Source: an uncultured Clostridia bacterium
GTDB taxonomy: Bacteria; Bacillota; Clostridia; Christensenellales; Aristaeellaceae
Length of the DNA: 11,778 bases
Direction of reading: 5' to 3'
Assembly: GCA_944363005.1 (NCBI GenBank)
Contig: CALVTV010000207.1
Coordinates: 1 to 11,778 of the forward strand
In this document: positions 1 to 8,417 of the stretch, in pieces
Numbering within the stretch: the stretch's first letter is position 1
Layout of the letters: each line of letters opens with the position of its first letter
The notes under the pieces: model-generated
What the model was told of the DNA's origin: nothing
Seen by the model: only the letters and a program-made list of their open reading frames with translations
Databases searched by the model: none
Program-made: the position numbers and the translations under genes

Positions 1-2
1 AA

Positions 3-158
3 TTTCCGGAAGCCGAAGTGCTCAATACGCTCGATACGCTCGACGCCCGCCTCTATGAGATGAATGAGGCCATCGCGCGCGCCGTGCCCGGCGGCTTCTC
101 CGAAAAGGTTTGGGGCCTGGATAACCGCCAGCTTTACCGCATTCCGGAGGACGCCTGA
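3..158 (+). CDS. 3'-5' exoribonuclease YhaM-like, C-terminal end (5' truncated)
   Basis: Only the last 51 codons are in the window; the reading frame is open from base 3 to a TGA at 156-158. The peptide contains the pattern PEAEVLNTLDTLDARLYEM, followed by a GFSEKVWGLDNRQLYR ending. This resembles the tail of the HD-domain of YhaM/CBF1-type 3'-5' exoribonucleases, where an acidic helix (LD.LDA..YEM) is followed by a conserved 'W/F-G-L-D/E-N-R' end. Family members degrade RNA or ssDNA 3' to 5' in the cytoplasm using an N-terminal OB fold and a metal-binding HD domain; both lie outside the window. The next gene is almost 290 bases away and separated by a terminator, so this gene is not part of the following operon. 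The assignment rests on a short segment recognised from memory. Confidence 0.65.
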   Translation, partial: FPEAEVLNTLDTLDARLYEMNEAIARAVPGGFSEKVWGLDNRQLYRIPEDA

Positions 159-173
159 GTTCTTCATCCAATC

Positions 174-203
174 AAGCGCAGAAACAATGTTTCTGCGCTT
201 TGT
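174..203 (+). terminator. Intrinsic terminator after the YhaM-like gene
   Basis: A perfect 12-bp stem (AAGCGCAGAAAC at 174-185 and GTTTCTGCGCTT at 189-200) closes a 3-base loop 16 bases after the stop codon. A short T-rich run follows. It should end transcription of the upstream gene. Confidence 0.85.
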
Positions 204-323
204 TTCCGAAACAGCGCCTTTTTGCCGCCGCAAAGCCGCTCGCGGGCCATTTGCGTTTCCCGGGCGATGGGGAGCGTCCGCCTTTCGCCAATGGCTTCCC
301 TGCCCTGCTGCGGACGAGTCCGC
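204..323. other. Intergenic segment without a supported gene
   Basis: No reading frame here has a convincing ribosome binding site or recognisable protein. The one structural feature is a short inverted repeat, GCGGAC-GA-GTCCGC at 310-323, that abuts the -35 box of the downstream promoter. Confidence 0.6.
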
Positions 324-352
324 TTGGCGTTCTTACCTTTTGTGCGTATAAT
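324..352 (+). promoter_or_regulatory. Sigma-70-type promoter P1 for the adaptor/ABC exporter operon
   Basis: TTGGCG at 324-329 and a consensus TATAAT at 347-352 are separated by 17 bases. Transcription would start near 359, giving a leader of about 85 bases before the first gene. Confidence 0.65.
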
Positions 353-387
353 TCGCGCAAAAAAAGCGACGGTATGGACAGTTGAGG

Positions 388-416
388 TTGTAGACTCAAA
401 CGATTCGCGCTATGAT
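388..416 (+). promoter_or_regulatory. Possible second promoter P2 for the same operon
   Basis: TTGTAG at 388-393 and TATGAT at 411-416 have a 17-base spacer. The -10 is good but the -35 is weak. A small inverted repeat (TTGAG...CTCAA, 382-399) overlaps the -35. Transcription from here would give a short leader ending in AAGGAGGG (430-437). Confidence 0.4.
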
Positions 417-444
417 ATGTTGGAGTTTTAAGGAGGGTTGAAGC

Positions 445-1311
445 GTGAAGAAGAAAAAAAGCCGCTTGAAGTGGGTGGTTCTGCTGGTCATCGTCGCCGT
501 GATCGGCCTGTGGTTTTTTGGCCTGCGCCGCACGAGCGAGTCCGTGGCCTACACCCAGATGACGGCGCAGCAAGGCGACCTGACAACGTATTACAACTTT
601 GACGGCACGGTGCACGCCAAGCGCATCCAGACCGTCACCGCGCAGGCGGAGGATACGGTCAAGACCGTGTATGTCAACCAAAATGACCCGGTCAAAAAGG
701 GCGACCGCCTCTACCGCACCCAAAACGGCACCACCGTGGAAGCGCAGATCGACGGCGAGGTCACAGGTCTGTATATCAGCGAGGGCGATGTGATCACAGC
801 CGGGGAAAAGACCGCGGAGATCATCGATCTTGACGACTTGCAGGTGCAGCTGAGCGTCGATGAGTACGACGTTGCCGCGATGACGCCGGGCAATGCTGTG
901 GAAGTGTACGTGCCCGCCCGTGGGCTCACCTTCAGCGGCACGGTCACAGCGCTGGACAAAAACGGCACCGCCTCCGGCGACCTTTCCTATTATACGGCGT
1001 ACGTCGATCTTACGCAGGCGCAGGACATCTATCCCGGCATGCAGGTGAGCGCCAAGGTGCTGCGCAGCCAGGCGCTTGGCGCAACGCTGCTCAAGACGGA
1101 TGCCATACAATTTGACGAGTACAACAAACCGTATGTGCTCATGCACGGCGCGGACGGCAAACAGGTTCAGCAGGTGAGCATCGAAGTCGGCGCCAGCGAC
1201 GGCGTATACAGCGAAATCACGTCGGGCCTTCGCCCCGGCGATACGGTGCTCGTGCAGAGCGGGCTGAGCCTCGCGCAGATCATGGAGCAGATGCGCGAAG
1301 CCAGCAAGTGA
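445..1311 (+). CDS. Membrane-anchored HlyD/MacA-type adaptor of an ABC exporter
   Basis: This 288-residue protein is a periplasmic-adaptor-family subunit, the part of a MacB-like transporter that sits outside the membrane and hands substrate on. A lysine-rich N-terminus (MKKKKSRLK) precedes one membrane segment at about residues 9-26, so it is membrane-anchored with the bulk outside. Two lipoyl half-motifs lie at about 62-92 and 97-128 (IDGEVTGLYISEGDVI), a beta-barrel at about 130-205 (PGMQVSAKV), and a membrane-proximal domain at about 210-275 (GLRPGDTVLVQSG). The two lipoyl halves are only a few residues apart, so the alpha-helical hairpin of classical MacA is absent and the protein is shorter than typical MacA. 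The GTG start is chosen because AAGGAGGG lies 7 bases upstream and the membrane segment begins directly after. The ATPase gene follows after 13 bases. Substrate is unknown. Confidence 0.85.
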   Translation: MKKKKSRLKWVVLLVIVAVIGLWFFGLRRTSESVAYTQMTAQQGDLTTYYNFDGTVHAKRIQTVTAQAEDTVKTVYVNQNDPVKKGDRLYRTQNGTTVEAQIDGEVTGLYISEGDVITAGEKTAEIIDLDDLQVQLSVDEYDVAAMTPGNAVEVYVPARGLTFSGTVTALDKNGTASGDLSYYTAYVDLTQAQDIYPGMQVSAKVLRSQALGATLLKTDAIQFDEYNKPYVLMHGADGKQVQQVSIEVGASDGVYSEITSGLRPGDTVLVQSGLSLAQIMEQMREASK

Positions 1312-1324
1312 ACGGAGGAATAAC

Positions 1325-2006
<682 letters not shown>

Positions 2007-2014
<8 letters not shown>

Positions 2015-3221
2015 GCGCAAGTGGGATATGTTCTGCGAGAGCGTGAACATGTCCGTCTCCAACATCATGGGCAGCAAAATGCGCTCGCTGCTCACCACGC
2101 TGGGCATTGTCATCGGCGTGGCAGCCATCATCGCGCTGATGACGGTCGTTCAGGGTGCGATTGACACCATGAACGAACAGTTTGACGCCATGGGCCTGGG
2201 CACGCTGCGCGTCAGCGTGACCGGCACGGCCATCAAACACGGCCTGAGCGACGAGGAGCTCGATCAAATCCTCGCCTGCGAGCACGTCGCGGGCATCGCG
2301 CCCTCGGCGAGCGCAACGGTGACGGCCAGCAGCGATTCCGCCTGGTCGGACGCCATCCTCGTTTCCGGCAACAACGACGAGTACTTCCGCCATAATCCGG
2401 ACCTGCTCGCGCGCGGCCGCGCGATCAACGTGCTGGATGTGGAGCAATCGCTGCGCGTCTGCCTGGTGGATGGGGACGCGGCGCGCACGCTCTTCTACGG
2501 CGAGGACCCGCTCGGGCAGACGCTCTACCTCTCGGGCATTGAGTACACCGTCGTGGGCATCATCGACGAGGAGGAAAACGCGAGCCTCTTCTCGCAGATC
2601 CTCGTCGGCGGCGCGTCCGACGGCACGGTGTATGTGCCCTATACCTCGGCCAAAAAGCTGCTGGGCACGTCGAGCGTTTCGAGCCTGGAGGTTTACGTCA
2701 CCGATCCGGATGACACCGACGCCGCCATCGAGGAGATGGAAGCCGTGCTCGACGCGCTGTTCAACTACAAGGAAAACACGTACACGATCATCAACATGGA
2801 GTCGATGACCGACGCCATGAACCTGATGACCTCGATGATGATGTCCCTGCTGGTGGGCATCGCCTCCATCGCGCTGGTGGTCGGCGGCATCGGCATCATG
2901 AACATGATGCTCGTCACCGTCACGGAGCGCACGGTGGAAATCGGCCTGAGAAAAGCCCTCGGCGCGGAACCGGGCCAGATCCAGATTCAGTTTTTGATCG
3001 AGGCCATCGTGCTCTCGCTGCTGGGCGGTGTGCTGGGCGTGATCGTGGGCTTGCTCGTCTCGCTTGGCATCTGCCTGAATACGGATATCACCTTCTCGCT
3101 CAATACGTTTGCCATTGGCCTGGGCGTGAGCTTCTCCGCCGCCGTGGGCATCATCTTTGGATGGGCGCCCGCCCGCAAGGCCAGCAACCTCAACCCGATC
3201 GACGCGCTGCGCAGCATGTGA
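2007..3221 (+). CDS. ABC transporter permease, MacB/FtsX family
   Basis: A 404-residue membrane subunit with the MacB layout: one membrane segment near the N-terminus (about 27-48, after the SKMRSLLTTLGIVIGV motif), a large extracytoplasmic MacB_PCD-like domain (about 50-275), then three membrane segments (about 280-302, 328-356, 366-386). Family hallmarks are visible: GGIGIMNMMLVTVTERT, EIGLRKALGA (311-320) and the C-terminal ARKASNLNPIDALR (389-402). Such permeases couple ATP hydrolysis to movement of the outer domain (mechanotransmission) instead of forming a classic channel. The start is read as TTG at 2007 because GAGGGGG (1991-1997) is well placed for it. The next in-frame ATG (2028) has no ribosome binding site. 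It overlaps the ATPase gene and is followed after 20 bases by a second adaptor. Antibiotic, peptide or lipid export are all possible. Confidence 0.92.
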
Positions 3222-3241
3222 CAGCGGAAAGGACAAATGCG

Positions 3242-4285
3242 ATGAAAAAGACGACATGCCTGTTGGCGGCGCTGCTGCTGACGGCCATCATGCCCGCCGC
3301 GCTGGCGGAGGGCCTTGAAATCGAGGGAACCATTCAGGCGGGCCAGACGCGCTCCATCACCGCGCCGTACAGCGGCACGCTCGGCGATTTTACCGCCGAA
3401 GCGGGCGACGTGCTCTCCGCCGGCGACGCCCTCTTCCCCGGTTCCACCCGGAAGGACTGCGCCCCGCCGGACGGCACGGTGCCCGGCCTGTTCGCGCAGG
3501 CGGGCGACGACGCGGCAACGGTTCAGGAGCGCTACGGCGCGCTGTGTTACCTGGAGGACGCCGTGCAGTATGAAGCAAACTGCACGGGTTCGGGCGCGGA
3601 CCGGGATATCGAGGACAAGGTCGTCCACGCGGGCGAGACGGTCTATCTCAAGTCCACGCAGAACTCGAGCCATAAGGGCGAGGGCGTGGTCACTTCGGTG
3701 AGCGCCGAAGGGTTCACGGTGGAGATCACGCGCATGGATGAGCTGAACCTCAACGAGTCCGTGAAGGTCTATCGGGACAGCGATTGCGATTCGGACAGCT
3801 GCATCGGCTCCGGCCGCACGGCCCATCGCGCGGCACGCGCGGTGAACGCGACGGGCTCTGTACTGCGCGTGTGCGTGAGCGAAGGACAGACCGTGCGCCG
3901 CGGCGACCTGCTCTTTGAGATCGTGCCCGACGCCCTGGAGGGCATGACGGGCGGCGACGGCACCGTCAAGATGCCGGAGGACGGCGTGTTGCTCAGCGTG
4001 AGCGCACAGACCGGCACGCAGACGCAGAAGGATGCCGTGTTGGCGACGTATTGCCCGGCGGGCGCGATGGTGCTCGTCTGCGCGGTGGATGAGGACGATC
4101 TGGCGGTTCTGGAGCCCGGTACGCATGTAAATGTGACGCTCGACGCCTGGCCGGAGGAAACGCTGGACGGCACGGTGGAGAAGATCGCCTATGCCGCCAA
4201 CGAACAGGGCGAATTTGAGGTGACGGTTTCCCTGCCGCAAGCGGACGTCCTGCGCATCGGCCTGAACGCGACGGCGAGCCTGTAA
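3242..4285 (+). CDS. Secreted HlyD-like adaptor with two lipoyl-like modules
   Basis: A 347-residue exported protein, last gene of the exporter operon. The ATG at 3242 is chosen because GGAAAGG lies about 9 bases upstream and a clean signal peptide begins there (MKKTTCLLAALLLTAIMPAALA, cleavage likely after residue 22). Two biotinyl-lipoyl-like sandwich modules can be seen. The first has half-motifs at about 35-66 (APYSGTLGDFTAEAGDVL) and 75-105. The second has half-motifs at about 200-228 (GSVLRVCVSEGQTVRRGDLL) and 244-275. A beta-barrel-like C-terminus follows (PGTHVNVTLDAWPEETLDGTV, about 292-347). The mature protein carries eight cysteines (73, 102, 114, 182, 187, 211, 271, 280), more than usual in this family. 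No lipobox or C-terminal membrane segment is visible, so it may be held by the complex itself. Adaptor membership is well supported; the exact role beside the first adaptor is inference. Confidence 0.78.
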   Translation: MKKTTCLLAALLLTAIMPAALAEGLEIEGTIQAGQTRSITAPYSGTLGDFTAEAGDVLSAGDALFPGSTRKDCAPPDGTVPGLFAQAGDDAATVQERYGALCYLEDAVQYEANCTGSGADRDIEDKVVHAGETVYLKSTQNSSHKGEGVVTSVSAEGFTVEITRMDELNLNESVKVYRDSDCDSDSCIGSGRTAHRAARAVNATGSVLRVCVSEGQTVRRGDLLFEIVPDALEGMTGGDGTVKMPEDGVLLSVSAQTGTQTQKDAVLATYCPAGAMVLVCAVDEDDLAVLEPGTHVNVTLDAWPEETLDGTVEKIAYAANEQGEFEVTVSLPQADVLRIGLNATASL

Positions 4286-4367
4286 ACCCAACGCCCGGCG
4301 ACGCACAGTTCGGAGCCGAATGCGCAAAACCCGGCCCCTTCGCTTCGATGTTCTTTTGCCACTTTGA

Positions 4368-4422
4368 CCCGTCTCAATCGCAGGAGGCTTCGCCGCCTGC
4401 CGTGAGACGGGCTTTCTTTTTT
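4368..4422 (+). terminator. Intrinsic terminator of the exporter operon
   Basis: An outer 9-bp stem, CCCGTCTCA (4368-4376) with TGAGACGGG (4403-4411), encloses an inner GC-rich hairpin (GCAGG...CCTGC with a GGC-TTC-GCC tip). It is followed by a T-rich run, CTTTCTTTTTT. It lies 82 bases after the last adaptor gene. Confidence 0.9.
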
Positions 4423-4492
4423 GAGCCGCGTTGGGCTGCCCCTGTTTGCTTCGCGCGCTTTCAAGCCGGTTGGCCATGCTGAATATAAATAA

Positions 4493-4518
4493 AGAGGAGC
4501 ACTGGCTCCTCTTCTTTT
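4493..4518 (-). terminator. Terminator of the peptide importer operon (bidirectional shape)
   Basis: An 8-bp stem AGAGGAGC / GCTCCTCT (4493-4500 and 4505-4512) with a 4-base loop sits 9 bases beyond the stop of the last importer gene. On the minus strand it is followed by TTATTTATATT, and on the plus strand by TCTTTTG, so it may also back up the exporter operon terminator. Confidence 0.85.
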
Positions 4519-4521
4519 GAT

Positions 4522-5481
4522 TTACTTGACCATATGGCAGGCCACGAAGTGCCCCGGCGTGACCTCGCGCAGCTCCGGCGAACTCTGCCGGCAGGCGTCG
4601 CAGGCCAGCGGACAGCGGCTGGAGAACGCGCAGCCCTTGGGCTTGTTGATCGGGCTGGGCACGTCGCCCTCGATGATCTGGCGCTTCTTCTGCGCTTCCT
4701 TTTCCGGGTCGGGAATCGGCACGGCCGACAGCAGCGCTTTGGAATACGGATGCAGCGTGTTCGCGTAGAGCTCGTCGCTGGTGGCCAGCTCCACGACGCT
4801 GCCCAGATACATGACCGCAATGCGGTCGGAGATGTACTTGACGATGTTCAGATCGTGCGCGATGAACAGGTACGTCAGGCCCATCTTCGTCTGCAATTCG
4901 TGCAGCAGGTTGATGACCTGCGCCTGAATGGACACGTCCAGCGCGGAAATCGGCTCGTCGCAGACGATGAATTCCGGTTCAATTGCCAGGGCGCGCGCGA
5001 TGCCGATGCGCTGGCGCTGGCCGCCGGAGAACTCGTGCGGGAAGCGGTTGGCGTGCTCGCGGTTGAGGCCCACGATGTCAAGCAGCTCCTCGACGCGCTT
5101 TTGGCGGCCCGCCGCGTCGTACAGCCCGTGGATCTCCATGCCCTCGGCGATGATCGATCCGACGGTCATGCGCGGATCGAGCGAAGCGTACGGGTCCTGG
5201 AAGATGATCTGCGCCTTTTTGGCGAAGGCAAAGCGTTGTTTCTTGTTGGAGAGATCGACCTCTTTGCCCCCGTAAATCAGCCGGCCCTTTGTCGGGCTGT
5301 AAATGCCCATCATCGTGCGGCCGAGGGTCGATTTGCCGCAGCCGCTCTCGCCAACCAGGCCGAGCGTTTCCCCGCGATGGATCGACAGGTTCACATCCTC
5401 CACGGCGTGCAGCATGCGCCCGCCGCCCAGCCGGAAATACTTGCAGACGTGATCCGCCTGCACCAGAATCTCGTTGGTCAT
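4522..5481 (-). CDS. Oligopeptide/dipeptide ABC importer ATPase, DppF/OppF type
   Basis: A 319-residue ATPase, one of two non-identical ATPases that drive peptide import. Motifs: Walker A GESGCGKS (44-51), Q-loop IIFQDPYASLDPRMTV (about 92-107), signature FSGGQ (151-155), Walker B FIVCDE (171-176), H-loop histidine in FIAHD (about 209). The C-terminal oligopeptide_HPY region carries the cysteine cluster seen in Opp/Dpp ATPases (C284, C290, C294, C297, C315), which in some relatives binds an iron-sulphur cluster. The start is taken as the ATG at 5481-5479, which overlaps the stop of the preceding ATPase gene in an ATGA arrangement. A purine-rich GGGGGGAG stretch precedes it. An earlier in-frame ATG at 5514 would only add 11 residues inside the previous gene. 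It is the last gene of the operon. Confidence 0.95.
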   Translation of the reverse strand: MTNEILVQADHVCKYFRLGGGRMLHAVEDVNLSIHRGETLGLVGESGCGKSTLGRTMMGIYSPTKGRLIYGGKEVDLSNKKQRFAFAKKAQIIFQDPYASLDPRMTVGSIIAEGMEIHGLYDAAGRQKRVEELLDIVGLNREHANRFPHEFSGGQRQRIGIARALAIEPEFIVCDEPISALDVSIQAQVINLLHELQTKMGLTYLFIAHDLNIVKYISDRIAVMYLGSVVELATSDELYANTLHPYSKALLSAVPIPDPEKEAQKKRQIIEGDVPSPINKPKGCAFSSRCPLACDACRQSSPELREVTPGHFVACHMVK

Positions 5482-6488
5482 TCGCTCTCCCCCCTCTCCT
5501 TCGCGCTGGGGCAATCCGGATGCAGCAGCCAGCAGCTCGCCTTGTGCCCGTTTTCGAGTTCAAACTCGGGCGGCTGCTCCTCGCGGCAGATCTGCATGCA
5601 GTGGCTGCAACGCGCGGCGAATCCGCATCCCTTGGGCGGGCAGAGCAGATCCGGCGGCGTGCCGGGAATGGACATGAGCGGCTCGCGCTTGCCCGTCTCC
5701 GTGGAGGGCAGGCTGCGCAGCAGCGCCTCGGTATACGGATGCTTGTGCTCGTAGAAGATCTGCGCGGTGGTGCCCGTTTCCACGACCTTGCCCGCGTACA
5801 TCACCGCCACGCGGTCCGCGATGCCCGCGACCACGCCCAGATCGTGCGTGATGAGGATGATCGCCGTGTTGATTTTCTCCTTGAGTTCCACCAGCAGGTC
5901 CATGATCTGCGCCTGAATCGTCACGTCCAGGGCCGTGGTCGGCTCGTCGGCGATGAGCAGCTTCGGGTTGCACGAGAGCGCCATGGCGATCATCGCGCGC
6001 TGGCGCATGCCGCCGGAAAACTCGTGCGGATACTGCTTGGCGCGCTCCTCCGGGTTGGGAATCTTCACCTGCTCCAGGCAGCGGATGGCCTCGTCGTGGG
6101 CCTCCTTGTGCGTCAGATGGCGGTGCAGCTTGATGGATTCGACGATCTGTTTGCCCACCTGCGTCGTCGGGTTCATGCAGGTCATCGGATCCTGGAAGAT
6201 CATCGCGACTTCCTTGCCGCGGATGCTCTGCATCTCCTTTTCGGAGGCCTTCACGATGTCATGCGTGCCCAGCTGGATTGAACCGTCAACAATCCGCGCC
6301 GGGGGCATGGGGTTGAGCTTCATGATCGTCTGCGCGGTCACGGACTTGCCGCAGCCGCTCTCGCCGACGATGGCGAGCACCTCGCCCTCGTCCACATGCA
6401 GGGTAACGCCACGCACAGCCTGCACTTCGCCCGCATATGTGTCAAAGGACACGCGCAGGCCCTCGATATTCAGTACTCTCTCTGCCAT
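5478..6488 (-). CDS. Oligopeptide/dipeptide ABC importer ATPase, DppD/OppD type
   Basis: A 336-residue ATPase that pairs with the DppF-like protein encoded immediately downstream. Walker A GESGCGKS (42-49), Q-loop MIFQDPMTCMNPT (about 96-108), signature FSGGM (157-161), Walker B KLLIADE (176-182) and H-loop ITHD (about 213-216) are all intact. The FSGGM variant is the usual DppD form, while its partner has FSGGQ. The C-terminal peptide-importer domain has cysteines 283, 288, 294, 297, 301 and 319, compatible with the iron-sulphur site reported for some relatives. The ATG start is preceded by AGGAGGT, which lies in the last codons and stop of the upstream permease gene, so translation is probably coupled. 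The gene ends in an ATGA overlap with the next one. Confidence 0.95.
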   Translation of the reverse strand: MAERVLNIEGLRVSFDTYAGEVQAVRGVTLHVDEGEVLAIVGESGCGKSVTAQTIMKLNPMPPARIVDGSIQLGTHDIVKASEKEMQSIRGKEVAMIFQDPMTCMNPTTQVGKQIVESIKLHRHLTHKEAHDEAIRCLEQVKIPNPEERAKQYPHEFSGGMRQRAMIAMALSCNPKLLIADEPTTALDVTIQAQIMDLLVELKEKINTAIILITHDLGVVAGIADRVAVMYAGKVVETGTTAQIFYEHKHPYTEALLRSLPSTETGKREPLMSIPGTPPDLLCPPKGCGFAARCSHCMQICREEQPPEFELENGHKASCWLLHPDCPSAKERGESE

Positions 6489-6492
6489 GCCG

Positions 6493-7446
6493 TTACCTCC
6501 TCAGGCGCGGGTCAAACGCGTCGCGCAGACCGTCGCCGAACATGTTGAACGCCAGCATCGTCAGGCTGATGCAAACCGCCGGAATGATGAGCTGGGAGGG
6601 ATAAATGCGGAAGTTTTCGATGCCCAGCTGGGCCAGCGAACCCCAGGAGCACATCGGCAGCGGAATGCCCAGGCCGATATAGCTCAGGTACGCCTCCGAG
6701 AAGATCGCGCTGGGGATGGACAGCGTCACGCGGACGATGACCACGGAGAGCGTGTTGGGCAGCAGGTGGCGCGCGATGATGCGCGTGGGCGATGCGCCCA
6801 TGGCCTCCGCCGCGGCGATGTATTCCTGTTGCTTGAGGGCGACGACCTGGCCGCGCACCAGGCGCGCCATTGGAATCCAGCCCACCAGCGAATACGCGAT
6901 GATGATGGTTATCATGCCCGGGCGCAGGATCATCATCAGCAGAATGACGATGATCAGGTACGGGATGCCGTTGATGATCTCCAGCAGGCGCATCATGATG
7001 ATGTCGAGCGTGCCGCCGAAGTAACCGGAGATGCCGCCGTAGATGCTGCCGAGCACCAGGTCAACCAGCGCGCTGACGATAGCGATGGTCAGCGAGACGC
7101 GGCCGCCCATCCAGATGCGGGTGAAGATGTCGCGGCCAAGGGTGTCGGTGCCGAAGATGTGCACATGGCCGTAGCCAGCCACGGACTCGTCATCGCAGAC
7201 GGTGCCCATCGGGGCATTGATGTGGCCGTAATGCTGTTCGCGGTAATCGAACTTGGAAAACATCGGCGCAAAGATGGACATCACCGTCAGCAGCAGGATG
7301 ATGACGATGCAAACGATGGCCACCTTGTTTTTCCAGAGGCGGCGCATGGCGTCCTGCGTGAACGTGAGACTCGGACGCGAAATGGCTTCGCGGTCGTGCG
7401 CATTGGCGCCCACATGCGCAAAGCGGGACTTTTCAATGTGCTCCAT
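6493..7446 (-). CDS. Oligopeptide/dipeptide ABC importer permease, DppC/OppC type
   Basis: A 317-residue membrane permease. It has the DppC layout: a cytoplasmic N-terminal stretch, a first membrane segment at about 42-62, then the OppC-type conserved stretch GTDTLGRDIFTRIWMGGRVS (99-118), and about five further membrane segments. The EAA loop that contacts the ATPases is at about 209-231 (YIAAAEAMGASPTRIIARH). The C-terminal NMFGDGLRDAFDPRLR is characteristic of the family. The ATG at 7446 is chosen because GGAGGAG (7454-7460) stands 7 bases upstream and overlaps the end of the preceding permease gene; an earlier in-frame ATG at 7500 would lie inside that gene. The final codons LRR-stop (CTG AGG AGG TAA) double as the ribosome binding site of the next gene. 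Confidence 0.95.
   Translation of the reverse strand: MEHIEKSRFAHVGANAHDREAISRPSLTFTQDAMRRLWKNKVAIVCIVIILLLTVMSIFAPMFSKFDYREQHYGHINAPMGTVCDDESVAGYGHVHIFGTDTLGRDIFTRIWMGGRVSLTIAIVSALVDLVLGSIYGGISGYFGGTLDIIMMRLLEIINGIPYLIIVILLMMILRPGMITIIIAYSLVGWIPMARLVRGQVVALKQQEYIAAAEAMGASPTRIIARHLLPNTLSVVIVRVTLSIPSAIFSEAYLSYIGLGIPLPMCSWGSLAQLGIENFRIYPSQLIIPAVCISLTMLAFNMFGDGLRDAFDPRLRR
6495..6501 (-). promoter_or_regulatory. Ribosome binding site embedded in the permease C stop
   Basis: AGGAGGT is formed by the last two arginine codons (AGG AGG) and the first base of the TAA stop of the DppC-like gene. It serves the DppD-like gene, whose ATG follows 6 bases later. Confidence 0.8.
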
Positions 7447-7450
7447 ATGC

Positions 7451-8386
7451 TCACTCCTCCAGCTTGACGCGCGGGTCGATGAAGCCATAGAGCAAGTCAA
7501 CCACCAGCGTGCACAGAATCAGCAGGCCGCCGTAGAAGACGACGGTGCCGCCGATCATCGTGTAATCCAAATCCTTGATGCTGGTGACGAAGTACTTGCC
7601 CAGGCCGGGAATGTTGAAGATGCTCTCAATGACGAACGTGCCGGTCAGAACGGAAGCGACCGTCGGGCCCATGACCGTGACGACGGGCATGATCGCGTTG
7701 CGCAGCGCATGGCGCCAGAGAATCTTGCCCTGGGAGAGGCCCTTCGACTTGGCGGTCTTGATGTAGTCCTGGTTGAGGACGTCGAGCATGCTCGTGCGCA
7801 TCAGGCGCGAAACCGTCGCCAAGGAGCTCAGCCCCAGCGCAAAGGCCGGCAGAAGCGTCTGCTTGAAGGTGCCCCAGCCCTGAATCGGGAAGAGGTTGAT
7901 GCCCAGCACCTTGCGCAGTTGCAGGCCCAGCGCGTATTGCAGCAGCGCACCCAGGATGAAGCTGGGCACGGAGACGCCGATCATCGCGACGAACATGGAG
8001 AACGAATCCCAGGCGCTTCCGCGCTTGATCGCAGCGACGGCGCCCAGCAGGATGCCGACGATGACCGCGAAGATGATCGCCCGGATGCCCAGGTCCGCCG
8101 AGACGAGGAACGATTCGGAGATGATGCCCATGACGTCGCGGTTATAGGTGATGGATACGCCCAGATCCCCGCGCAGGCAGTTGCCCATGTACATCAGGTA
8201 CTGCACGATGACGGGTTTATCGAGGCCATATTTGGCGTTCATGTTGGCCATTGCCGTGGGAGAAATGGCCTTATCGCCGATGAACGGGTCGCCCGGAAGC
8301 ATGCGCATCATGAAGAACACGAGCGTGATGAGCACAAAAAGCGTCAAAATAGCGTAAACCAGACGCTTGATCACATACCGAAGCAA
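7451..8386 (-). CDS. Oligopeptide/dipeptide ABC importer permease, DppB/OppB type
   Basis: A 311-residue membrane permease, partner of the DppC-like protein. The N-terminus reads (M)LRYVIKRLVYAILTLF, the standard DppB start, followed by the conserved MLPGDPF (29-35). About six membrane segments follow (about 9-29, 100-121, 131-155, 178-195, 237-259, 279-300). The EAA loop lies at about 207-231 (DYIKTAKSKGLSQGKILWRH), and the C-terminus is YGFIDPRVKLEE. The start is read as TTG at 8386-8384. AAAGGAGGG stands 6 bases upstream, and the nearby ATG (in AATGCG) opens a different frame that stops after six codons. The upstream in-frame ATGs would add about 30 unrelated residues. It is separated from the binding-protein gene by 113 bases that hold two hairpins. 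Confidence 0.94.
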   Translation of the reverse strand: MLRYVIKRLVYAILTLFVLITLVFFMMRMLPGDPFIGDKAISPTAMANMNAKYGLDKPVIVQYLMYMGNCLRGDLGVSITYNRDVMGIISESFLVSADLGIRAIIFAVIVGILLGAVAAIKRGSAWDSFSMFVAMIGVSVPSFILGALLQYALGLQLRKVLGINLFPIQGWGTFKQTLLPAFALGLSSLATVSRLMRTSMLDVLNQDYIKTAKSKGLSQGKILWRHALRNAIMPVVTVMGPTVASVLTGTFVIESIFNIPGLGKYFVTSIKDLDYTMIGGTVVFYGGLLILCTLVVDLLYGFIDPRVKLEE

Positions 8387-8392
8387 CGCATT

Positions 8393-8401
8393 CCCTCCTT
8401 T
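8393..8401 (-). promoter_or_regulatory. Ribosome binding site that fixes the TTG start of permease B
   Basis: AAAGGAGGG lies 6 bases before TTG (8386-8384). An out-of-frame ATG sits between the two and leads to a stop within six codons, so this site supports the TTG start. Confidence 0.75.
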
Positions 8402-8417
8402 ACATTTCATTGGTTTG

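Noticed and set aside
200..431. Short plus-strand frames in the first intergenic region
   Set aside because: No ribosome binding site, no recognisable protein, and they overlap the promoter elements.
2987..4477. 496-codon minus-strand open frame opposite the second adaptor
   Set aside because: Arg/Ala/His-rich shadow with no recognisable domain; it runs through the operon terminator.
4534..5754. Long plus-strand open frame opposite the two ATPase genes
   Set aside because: Antisense to two strongly conserved ATPases; no ribosome binding site or domain.
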